This document shows positions 50,101-62,100 of a stretch of 64,000 nucleotides of DNA, in pieces. Source of the DNA: Typha latifolia. Taxonomy: Eukaryota > Streptophyta > Magnoliopsida > Poales > Typhaceae. The notes under the pieces are model-generated. The model saw only the letters and a list, made by a program, of their open reading frames with translations. It did no database searches and was not told the origin of the DNA. The position numbers were made by a program, and so were the translations under genes. The stretch spans positions 9,206,501 to 9,270,500 of the forward strand of contig CM034112.1 of NCBI GenBank assembly GCA_019914945.1. Direction: 5' to 3'. Positions within the stretch are counted from its first letter, which is position 1. The number at the start of each line of letters is the position of its first letter.

Positions 50101-53100
50101 GTAACTTGTTGGAGGTGGACGACACCAGAGGAGGTTGGGGTGGGTCGAAAGGTGAAAGGCGAGGAGTATGCAAGCTCTTCTTTTGCTTTCGCCAGTGGAG
50201 AAGAGGAGTAGGGGAAGATCTACCCTAAGCGCATACGAGCTTTCTGATTGTCAAAGCAAGGGATTCCTTCCTTTTGCTCTTAGCGATAGAGAAGACGAGA
50301 AGCTGAGAATGTTGGGGAGGGCACGTACTAGAAGATGTCGCTCTGATACCATGTACGATTGGAGAGGCCCTTAGATATTTTCTCATTGAGAATAAGAGTA
50401 TATACATTAACATATCTTATCTCTTATATCCATCTTAGATTTTGCATATGAAGTACAATATCATTTGACATTTAGTTTATTCTTATGCACTATCATGTGA
50501 AAAATCTAATAACTCATCAAAGTTGCAAGTTATTAATCAATGATATGGATTAGCTTGGGGTACTCGAGCTATGATACCAAATTGATATGATAAATGGTTG
50601 AAGGTTATTAACTTATAGCTGTGGTAGCTAGCAAAGACAAGAACCGTATAGAAGGTAGAGATGGTTAAGGCAAATAGAGATGATGGGGGAGAAGTCAAAG
50701 ACATATAGAAGGCTAGAACCAAGAGAAATAGAGTGCTGGAAGAAAAGAGTATTCTATTCAATAATTCAAAAGCATGTGTAAGATACAAGTCATAAGATGC
50801 TATTTATAGAGAATAAATCAACCAAATAAGAACCAAATAATTTAACCATCTAAATTGTCTTTGAACTTTTTCTCTGATTGTAACTCTGTTTTGCCCAAGG
50901 TAGAGTCTAAATGGAACAAAGTCTGAATACGGAAGTGATCCCAAATAGCTTTTGACAGCAGACGATTTGATGTCACCGATCTAATTTATCTGGTTTCATA
51001 TTATTTGAACCTCGTATGAATATCTTATGAATATTATTTTGGAACTGCGCATACTATAATTCCATGCAATATAGAGACTTAGACTAATTACTTACTTGGA
51101 CTCTGATGTGATCCATCTAGCTCATGCAAATAAATGAATGACTTAAACGACTAGGACTCAGACTAAACCACATAAGCATGTAAAGCAGATAAGGTAAATG
51201 AACTTAATCTATCGAGCCCAATGTCCTTCCATGAGACCTGATTAGGTCCAAATCACATCTATCAAGAACTAAAAAACTTGCATATTTTGAGTCTATTCAC
51301 CAAGTTATAAAAAAACTTCTAGAATAAGGTGATACAAATTGTTGATATGCATTTATTATTTGAAAAATGATTTTCTATTAGATAAGTTAAAAGTGCTATA
51401 ATTTCCTATGACTTATCAGGTCAGGGCTGCATTATCTGCAATTGGATACACTTCAGACTTCCCTCGACTTCCCAGTGCTTTTGAACTTCCAAAGCTGAGA
51501 AATTTGGATATATTTGATCTCTTGGAATTTGTTTTTGGTTTCCAGGTTTGTACTTGCTCGTTGTCCTTTAACTCATGCATTTCATTGCTACTTGGTGCTT
51601 ATGGAATAACTGATTTTGCATTTGGTATTTTTTTCTGCACTGGACGAAATTCTCATTCTTCACTTTATTAGTTAGTGCAATTTGAAAATAAGTAGATAGA
51701 AATAGCTGTACAATTCTGCCCTCACAATGCTATCAGATAACTTACACTTCAATTATGACGCCTTACAACCTGAAAGTACCCTGTCTAATATGGCTGAAAT
51801 AAATGAGGCATTAGAGATGCTATTTCATCTTCTGCTGACTCGAAAGTATTTATGTTTCTTTCTTGTTTCTATTATTCTTGGCTAGGCTTACTTTCTTCTC
51901 CTCCTGTGACTTATGTGATGCTAATATTGTTAAATAATTTATCTCCTTTGTTCTTCTACTGCATCTGTTTCAATTTTTTAGGAAAGATATTTCAGTTTTA
52001 TACGATTTGGGAAAATGATAGAAGCATTATTTGCACCGATTAACTTCCACTTATAGCTCAACAACTTTATAATATTGTCTTTCAAAATCTTGGTGGTGTG
52101 CCATAAAATATGGTGTTACTGAGTGTTGCAATTAGTCAAATCAAGTGGGGCATGCTGGTGTGTCTCGACACTGGCCGCTGTGGCACACCATCATCTTGCT
52201 GGTCTGGTTTGTGCTTTGGCACTGTGTCAGAGGGAGAGAAACGGAGGGTGAGAGAGGTTAAGGGATGTTGTATATGATTTACCTATATATATATACACAT
52301 ATTTCTAAATATTTGTCAGCTATGGAGTCATCTACAGTTAGGTGTCTAATTTGTATTTTTATTTAGCACTAACTGTCTGTTTCCTTTGATATATCCAGAA
52401 AGATAACATTCGGAATCAGCGTGAAAATGTTGTCCTCACCATAGCAAATGCTCAGGCTCGACTTGGCATACCTGTCGGAGTGGAACCGGTTAGTTGTCTG
52501 TTAGTTTTCTTGTTGATGGTTTCAAACGACATTGTCATTTATAAACTCTTTCCTGTACCAGCTCCTGCATCCCTTGTAAGCTACTTTGTGTAATGTGGTG
52601 AATGAGACAATTACTATTCTAATTCTGTTTTTGCTGCTTTAATATTATATGATTTCTTCTCTAATTATTGATTTGAGTTGCAGGGTTAATGACAGTCCTA
52701 GATCCTTTGCTGAGCTTTAAGTCATGTTAACTTAAAACATATATGCAAAACTCAACACTTTGCAAACTTGCTTTTTTGATATTTAATGCTATAGGTTTAA
52801 GTTGTTAATAACAGTGTTCACCAAAAAATGTTGCAGTGGCTGCCATGGGGGATTCGCTCTCTAAGTGCTATTCTACAACTATAGCAGGTTGGAAAGACAT
52901 TTTGGGACTATAGTGGCTAGTGGCTACCTTAGCGAGTAGCAGCTAGTCATGGTAGACTAAATGGCGGCTCATTTTACAACTTTGGGCGTCAACAATAGTA
53001 ACTAAATTATTCTCTCCATTTCTCAATTTGTACTCTCTCAAATCTTAGTAAAAAATGCTAATTAGGATTCAATCTATTGAAAGTAATTTGGGGATAATCA

Positions 53101-56100
53101 GGTGGCAATTTGTTTTCTAGTGACAGATTAACATAAGTGACCATAGTCTAATTTGTACCTAAACCAGTTTTGCTAGAATCAAGTTGAAACTTTCAAGAAA
53201 AGTTAGGGCCCAAGCAAGGTGTGGATTTACTGGATGATTAGTGTGCTTACCTTCCATGACATAGATATGTAGGGTACCGCAATACCCTTTTGTATCGATT
53301 GATATATAGTTATTTCAAGCATGAATTTGGCTTATGAGCTTGGGAATCACTTATTTAATTTAGAAACATTCAAGTGCTAGAAGGAGGACAACAATGAGGA
53401 AGTTGGGTCTATTGAGCCAAGTGGAAGAACTGATTGCACAATTATTGCAAATCTTGTATGAATGAATGTTTTGGAGAACAATCAACCCTAATAAGTAACT
53501 ACAATAAAATATAGTAAGTAATAATTGATAATAAGTTAATTGAGTAAAATGATCACTACTAGATGGAATGAGAGAAAATCACTCTAATAAGGCAGCAACT
53601 TCCTCAACTCTCAAATAGATATGTTGACAGTAGAAAGACATAAAATATGGTATATGGAAAGACTTTAGAGTTTAGGTTTATCAATAAATGAAATAGTAGT
53701 GCTTTCACTTTGGTCTTCCTCTTCACATCCGGGCACTCAAAAATTCTCTTTCACTATTGGAATCTTCTAGACAGCAACAGTAGCAAATGAAAAGTAAAGA
53801 TTGAAGGAGAGATGTTTAAAGAGGAAGTAAAAGAGATTAGAGAAGAATCTTAAGATGGAGTAGGAGGATGGGAGGAGAGAGAGGGAGAGAGAAGAAGATC
53901 GTAGGAGAGAAAATGAGAAATTTAAATAAATTTTATTCAATCGTTCCTTGTTTCTCATGTAATAACTCTTAAAATAGATTAACAATTTTAATTCTACCTG
54001 ATTCTAATAGGAACTTATTTTCTAAGAGAACACTAATTGATCATCTTACCTAAATTGACTAACACAACTTAGGTAATAAATCAATGTGGACATCCCCCAC
54101 ATATAAGCTTACCATAACTATCAATTAAGATTCTAATAGAATTCATTTTCTAATAGGACCCTAATTGCTTAGGTCTTATCTAAATTGAGTAACCCAATTT
54201 AGGTAATAACTCAATGCGGACATCCCCCATATATAGGCTGATCATATCTATCAATTGACTAATTCAATTAATCATTTGAATTAAAAATCAACTCAACAAA
54301 TTAAATGTGAAAATAAGTTGAGCCTAATTAGCTCAATTAAACCAAAATTAGACTCAACCAATTTTATTTTGGTCAAATTGAAGATGATGCCCACATCAAT
54401 TCCCTATGAGTGGAAAAAATCTTGACTCCGATGAGATAGCCTCCATATATTTCTGGTATAGATCTTCTTGTAGTCTCCTTAATTTGTCTTCCTCGATCCA
54501 GCTAGCATCAGAAATGGAGCGATCTTTCCATTGAACCAGATATTGTCGGTGTGTACCCCGTCGTGTTTTGGTCTCACGTATATCAAGTATATCATCAATC
54601 TGGTCAACAGCTGTCGATTGCTCAAAAGGTAGTGAGCTAACATTTATTGGTTACACTGGGCCTCCATGATATGTGAATAAATCAGCAACATTGAAGATCA
54701 GTGAAGTAGACATCACAGGTGGAAGTTCTAACAAATAAGCATTACTTCCCAACTTGGCAAAATCTTTCTCCTAGCGGTGTTGGTTTGCTGCTTCTTTATA
54801 TTTGTTTATAGATACCTGCAAGTTTTCAAGAATCTCTTAGTGCACTTGGTGAATTCTTTGAACATAGGTTTTAGCATCAACACTATTTCTTCCATTATAT
54901 GGTATAGGGGTTCTATCAAGGTAGTGGGAAATAGGATGACCATAATACTCTCAAAGGGTGATTTTCCAGTGGATCAATTGATGGAACTATTGTAAGCAAA
55001 TTCAGCTTGAGAAAGAATTAGATCCTACTAAGAGGGTTTCTCTCTAGCTAGATACCTCAATAGATTACCCAATGATCGATTATTTACTTCAATTTGACCA
55101 TCTGTTTGAGGATGATATGCACCACTATATTGTAATTTAGTGCCCAGTTTAGACCATAAAGTTCTCCAAAAATGACTCAAATTTTTTGTATTCCTATCTA
55201 AAATAAATGATTTCGGAAAACCATGCAGACGAACTACTTCCTTGAAAAATTAATTTGCTATATGAGATGCATCAGATGATTTTTGACATGCAATGAAGTG
55301 TGCCATTTTAGTGAATCTATCAACAACTACAAGGATTGAATCAACTTTACGTGCAGTGCGAGGTAACCCTAGTATGAAATCCATGGTAATATGTTTCGAA
55401 GGCATAGTAAGAATAAGTAAGGGGGTGTATAATCCAGTTTTCTGTGTATGACCCTTAAAAGATTGGCATATATGACAATTTTTCACATACCTCTCAACAT
55501 CACTACGCATCTTAGGCCAAAAATATATCTCTTGTGCTAAAGAAAGGGTTTTATATTGACCAAAATGTCCACCTAGCCCACCACTATGCAAATCATGAGT
55601 TAAACTTTCTCTCAGAGAACCAATAGGAATACATAGTTGTGTCTCGGGAAATAAATATCCTTCATGCAGAAGAAAATTTGATGTTGAATCAATACCATGA
55701 CTGTAGGATAGGTCCAAAGTATGGATCATCACTATATTGACCTTTAATTGATTCAATGCCTACAACTTGTATTGACATAGTAACCAGTGAATTTGATCTC
55801 CAACTCCAAGCATCAGGTACTCGATTGCTCACTCTGGCTTTATGTCTCAGATGAAAAGTATATTCTTGTAAAAATGATGACCACTTAGCATGCCACTTAC
55901 TAAGATTCTTTTGTGAATTTAAGTAGCGTAATGCTTCATGGTCTGAATATAGAATAAATTCTCTTTATGTACTGTTCTTTTAACTCCCTATTTTTTTATT
56001 GTTGCAAAACAATAGTGAATCATTTCACTTCTACAGTAATAAGTTACAAGTATAGAAATTTACGAGATTAAGCTCGAAATTTATTATGGTTTTGACTTTT

Positions 56101-59100
56101 GAGTGAGTACTTTATAGTTATTAGGTTTTATATGTGAGTCATTATTATTTTTTTATCACTTTTTCTAAAATTTAAAAATTTTCATGCTTTATAAAATCTT
56201 TTTTATAATTTTACGTAATTATAAAAATAGTTCGATACTGTATCACCCGATAGGGGCAGCTGATACCCAATCCAATTGATTTGACAGTTACATATCATTT
56301 TTTCAGTGGCCGATCTCGATGCTTAGAATATTGAAATTTTTAACAAAATTAGGTTAGAATGAAGCTTTCCTGTTTGTATACGGGGGAAGTTGAGGCATCT
56401 ATAGAAAAGAGTTAGATAAGTGAAATTGGTGATTACTCAAGGATAGGTTGTGTTTATTTATCCTAACATGAAATTTTATATTGATGAGAAGTTGGTGTTT
56501 CAGTTTATATATTTCATTAAAATCAGTTCTCACTCTGTATTAGTGAACATGCATGTCTCATGTCCAAGTAAAATTAGAACTTATATCCAACTAATTAATG
56601 CTATTGATGTGACATCAATTTCCAATTGGATTTTTTACTTTCTTTATTTGAACAATTATAATATTAGCATGATGTGCGAGGATGTCTGCACCATTGTGCT
56701 TGGCTATTGGATCAGTTATTAGATTAGGTACTCAGTTTGGGTTAGGTTAGGTTAGTGGGCTGCCTCCACCTTTTGGGAATCCTCAAGAAAACTATTTAGA
56801 CTTCTTCTCGTCCTTTGAACTTCCCAATATAGATCCTTAAGTTCTTAACCTTTAGACCTCTCAGGGAAAACTTTGGTCTTCCCCTCCTCTTTATAAACCC
56901 TATAAAGACTCTAGAGGGGGATCATCTATGGAAGGATATCAAACACTTTTCTTCTGCACATAAATTTCTCCTCTACTCTTACTCTTTCCCACTGTCCTTG
57001 TGTGACTCCTCCCTTTATCTCCTCTCTATAAACCTCCCATAAACCTTGTGGGTTTGTTGTCAATCTATCTTATCACTATGCTCCATTTGATGTTTTGTTG
57101 CAATAAAACAAGGACTATTAGTGCTCGAAGTTGAAGACGAAGGGAAGGTGTTAAATTAAACACTATCCTTCACATTGGATCAAGGTTTTAAAAGAATGTA
57201 AGCAGTAGAAAGACGGACAAGAGATCATGTAGTGCCTAGGTGTGCATCCAGAATTCAAGATGGTCTAAACTTAAATACATAAAATAAATAATAGTTAGAG
57301 AAGAAGTTAAATTAATATTTGTAATCTAAACAATATACTAATGCATTCTTGTTAAGAACTAAAGTGAACTATTTGAATCCACTAATTCAGCAACATGCAC
57401 AACAATTTTTTAATTGCAAAGTTAATCTGCATAGTAAAATATGATAGGAGATGCTAAGGTGGCACTTAGGTGGGACTTAAGTGGAGCCTAGTTATACTTT
57501 ATCTAAGGAGCCGAAGGCAGAAGTTTTTTAAAACAATGCACCGGATGAGATCTAACTTTTGCTACTGTTTTGGTCCTAAATCCTGCAACCATCTTTGAGG
57601 TATTGAAGCCTAGATTTATCTTTAGCTCGCTCTTGATTGATCTAAGTCTAGTAGTCGATCTATTGTTCTCTTTGGAAATATTTTGATTGTGAATTTTAGA
57701 TTTCCTGGTTTGTTAAGTTTAAGCTGAAGTGGATTTAATCTTGCTTATATTTTAATAGACGGTTTAATGATCATTTACAACTTTCATTCTCTGTATTGCT
57801 GAATTCATTTAGCTTACATTTGATAATATGTTCTTGAACATTTGCTTGCAATTTTGGGTTGTTTCTGTTATGAATGTTTTGCTGAAACTTATTTTATCTG
57901 GTTGCCTTTTTTTTCCTTGTGGTATTGCAATATTTCAGTCTTTTTTTCCAACAAATGTACAGGCATGTCACATGTCCAAGTAACTCTTGAACTTATATTG
58001 AACTAATTAAGGCATTATGGATAGCTGCATATGCCAAAATTGGATTATATCTGGTTGTCTGTTTTCTGTGTGGTTTTGCAGTATACAGTCTGTATCCCAA
58101 CAAAATGCAAGAGATTTGGTGTCTCACTAGATGTTTCTCAACAATTTAAAGCATGCTCTTGTTCTTCCTTGTTGTTCTCATTGATAATCAATTTAAATCC
58201 AGATTATGCATTTAAAGGAAAAAGAACTGAGGAATAGATGATATCTGAAAAGTTGTAGCATGGAATTTGTTCAAATGTCAGATTCAAACTGAGACTTGCT
58301 GTGTCCATACTAGCTTTGAAACTTGGAACTGTGATTGTGCATGCATTATTTTTCTGATTCCCTTTGGATCTGATTGTGAATCATGCAAGTGTACATCCTG
58401 ATCTTTAATGGCTACAAATTATAGCCTAGGCATGGATATATTTTAATTCTTTGACTCAACTGTAGAAAATTGATGAGAAGGCGATCACTGAAGTTTTCCG
58501 CAAAGTACTAGACAACTATATAAAGTGGTGTAGATACCTGGGCATACGAATAGCATGGAACAGGTAGTCACTAATATATTTTGTGGAGATAATTGTCCTT
58601 TTGATTTGGCTGTCACTTATATAAATCATTAATTGCAGCCTAGAAGCACTGAACAAAAGCAGGAAACTCGTATTGATTTCTCTGTATTTTCTTATTTGGG
58701 GTGAGGCTGCAAATGTTCGGTTTCTTCCAGAATGCCTTTGCTACATATTTCACAATGTGAGTGATTTGTTCTAGTTGTCAAGTTTTGAATAGTTATGAAA
58801 ACCACATGCATTCATTTGCACCTGAAAAATATGAATCATATAATCTCGTTCATGTATACATGGCACATGTCAGACACACTACGATATAATCACTTCATTC
58901 ATGCTATTTAATTTTTTGCGGTGGAACACCTAATCCATTCTAGATGATGACTTTGGAGAATCAGCAATATGTGAAAACTTCAATATACAAGATATTCTCT
59001 TTTGAGATTTCTACCGGCTTCTGTTTGTGTTCATTGGATCTTATTTCTGTCTTTTCTATATCTTATTTGTTATTTTCCTATTTCCAAATAAAAGATTTAT

Positions 59101-62100
59101 ATCGTTGTGATTGTTCTTTTCCTAGTATTACACTGTAAATGCCAAGTTTTCATGCCTTTCAGCTTCAGTTCCTTTTTTTTGTTGGCTTGCTTGGTTTTTT
59201 TCCGACTCATCAGATGACTTTATTTTAATGTCCATTTTCTTTTTACAAGTCGATCAGAAGAAAAACCCAATTCTGCATTTTCTTTGCTTGTGCTTTTTAC
59301 ATATAAGAATGTGCTAATGCATTTTGATGCACATTATTCTTTTTCAATTTATATACCTATCTAGTATCTAACTATTGTATCTATTCCCATGCATTGAGTT
59401 CTGTGAAGATGTGTTATTGCAGATGGCAAAGGAACTGGATGCTATCCTAGATTCATCTGAAGCGACTGTAGCGAAAAGTTGTACCTCTAGTGATGGTTCT
59501 GTTTCATATCTGAGGGAAATAATTTCTCCAATCTATGAGACTATGGCAGCGGTAGGATTTTGAATTTGTGTACATTGTTTAATTGCTAAACTGACCGCAT
59601 TGTCTATTAGTTTGAAGTTGCATGCTTTTATGCTTACTGTAAATGGCTTTAAGGATAAATAAGTATTGATTCATATATAGTTATTTTAAACGATTATATT
59701 GACAATAAAAAACTAAACACTTATGCTAGTTTTTAAATTTTGATATCGAAATTGTTGCTTCAAGGTTTTCTTTCTATGTTGTGTGCTTTTCTTAATCTAT
59801 ATACCTCCTGCAATTTCCAGGAAGCTGCTAGCAATAATAATGGGAAAGCTGCACACTCTTCATGGCGGAACTATGATGATTTCAATGAATATTTCTGGTT
59901 GTACTTTTATCATATTATTTTGTTTCCAATGCTTTTCTTCTTTCTTTTTGCTTATATGAGTTTTATAATTTCAGGTCACCTTCTTGCTTTGAGCTGCGTT
60001 GGCCACCTAGGAAGGATTCTAAGTTTTTGCTGAAGCCAAAAAAATGGAAGAGGGTATGTCAGATAACTTTGGTGCCAAAATTTCATATGAACAACAAAAT
60101 AGTTATGAGCTTTGTTTGTTGAAACACTAGACATGGTTGAACACTTTTGCTTCTTGCATTTATTCTCTTGGTTCATGTCATAGTCATTAAATTAAATTCA
60201 TTTAGCTCTTGGCCTATTGCTGTTAAAAAATTTGGTGTATTTCAGTAGCATTACTTGCTACCTAGAATGATCATTCTTTTCCTTTTTGTATCTCTAGATG
60301 AAAGACTTTATTTGTCATAATTAGACAATCATTTTTTCCTTCTCATTCTTGTCATATGCTAAGTACACTTCTCCTTTGGGATTCCTTTTGTACTGTGGTA
60401 TTATTTGACTCAGCTTTTTCATGCCCATGGGTATACCTTTCATAAAGTATTCCATATTAGCAGTTGTAGTTGTTTGCCATGTTGTCCTCAAGACACCATT
60501 CTATGTAAACAATATATTTCCTTCTTTATGATTTTATCATATTTTTATATGCTTACGAAAATATAGTTTTAGCTTTTCATGTTCTAAACTTTCTATTATA
60601 AATGCCTTTTAACTTCATGAACATAGGTAGTATGCCAATATTAATCATATGCTTCATTCTTGTTATTTCATGCAATGATTGCAGTGGCAGTGGCACATGC
60701 CGTGTCGTACCACTGTTGACACGCTCCGACGTGCCATTGGCACTTCCCTGTATGTCATTGACATGCATTATCATACTTTTAATAAAAAAATTTAAGATAT
60801 CGAGAGATGTTTTTGTGGTGTGGAAAGGGTTGGGGTTGCTGGTGTTGCTTGGAGTTAGGTGTGATGACAATGAAGTGCGGAAAGGGTTGGGCTCGCTGGA
60901 GTCACTGGTGGCTGAGGGGGTAATGGCAGTTGTGATGCCGGTGATGGGGCTGTGGTGGGTTTGGCATGAGGAGGTTGCTCAAGATAGAGTAGTGGAAAAA
61001 GAGAGCTTGATAAGGTTGCTTATGAGGTAAATGGAAATCGTTGCGGCGTGGGGAGGAGAAGATGGTAAGGCTTTTATAGGATAAGTCAAGGGCTTTTGGA
61101 TACATGCAAAAAAAGGAATAGAAAGGTAGAAGAAAAAGGAAAGAAGAAAAGGAAGAAGAATGCAAGGCATGTGCAAGGCAGATGACCTTTTTTTTTTTAG
61201 TTATTACATTATCCCCATATCATATGGCTATAAGTTCAACTATCTTAGAATGTTTGCATATTTTCCTACTCATACCATAATATTGAGATTCTTCAATTAA
61301 ATATGAAGTTGTTGGCATTCCTTGAAGGTCGAACATTGCTTGTTAGGATCTAAAAATTAGATTTTCCTTTGGTATATTATAGCATACCTTAGTAGAAGGT
61401 AGAACACATTCATTTAGTGTTTTGAAAGGTGCCTACAACATATGGGCATTGTCTCCACAGCATAATGCCTAGGCGATCTAGCATTTCTAATATTTAAAAA
61501 TGAATTATATAGGATATATAATATATACTCTATGTATGTGGGCCTATGCAGCACTGATACTTTGTTTGCCCCTCCTTTTCATATAGCTATCTTCCCTTTA
61601 TGAAGCAGTGTGACACTAATATTTACTTTTTTAAAGAATATTGGCTAATTGTGCCAATTCATTATAAGGTTTATGCCTTATAATCTACATACCTTATCTT
61701 ATATAATTTTTTTTGTGCTTCTTGGATGTGCCTACTATTGGAGTTATGTGCTTTTCTCCCAAAGGGGAAGCATGGTGGGTGGAAGGGAAGAAGACTTCTG
61801 TTTAATTTTTTTGGTTCCGAAGCGGCATCTTGACATGTATCTATTGTCATTTGCAGACAGGAAAAAGTAGCTTTGTTGAGCACCGCACATTTTTACATCT
61901 GTATCGCAGTTTTCACCGTTTGTGGATTTTTCTATTTCTAATGTTCCAAGTAAGTTTGCTTAGTCACTACTTCCTTCTAAGTCAATATTTGTGATCAAGT
62001 TGAAAATGGAATTATCATTTGCTTTGATTATGTTGTGCAGGGTTTAACTATCATAGCTTTTCACAAGGGAAAGATTAACTTGGATACCTTTAAAGTAGTA

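Larger units (their letters stand above)
52489..58465 (+). other. Intron 7 of CALS10, 6.0 kb
   Basis: The largest visible intron of the gene. It includes a gypsy fragment (about 53.5-55.97 kb) and a diverged third copy of the hAT-like MITE (about 56.08-56.34 kb). The parts at 52500-53450 and 56400-58450 hold no recognisable element or exon. Confidence 0.75.
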
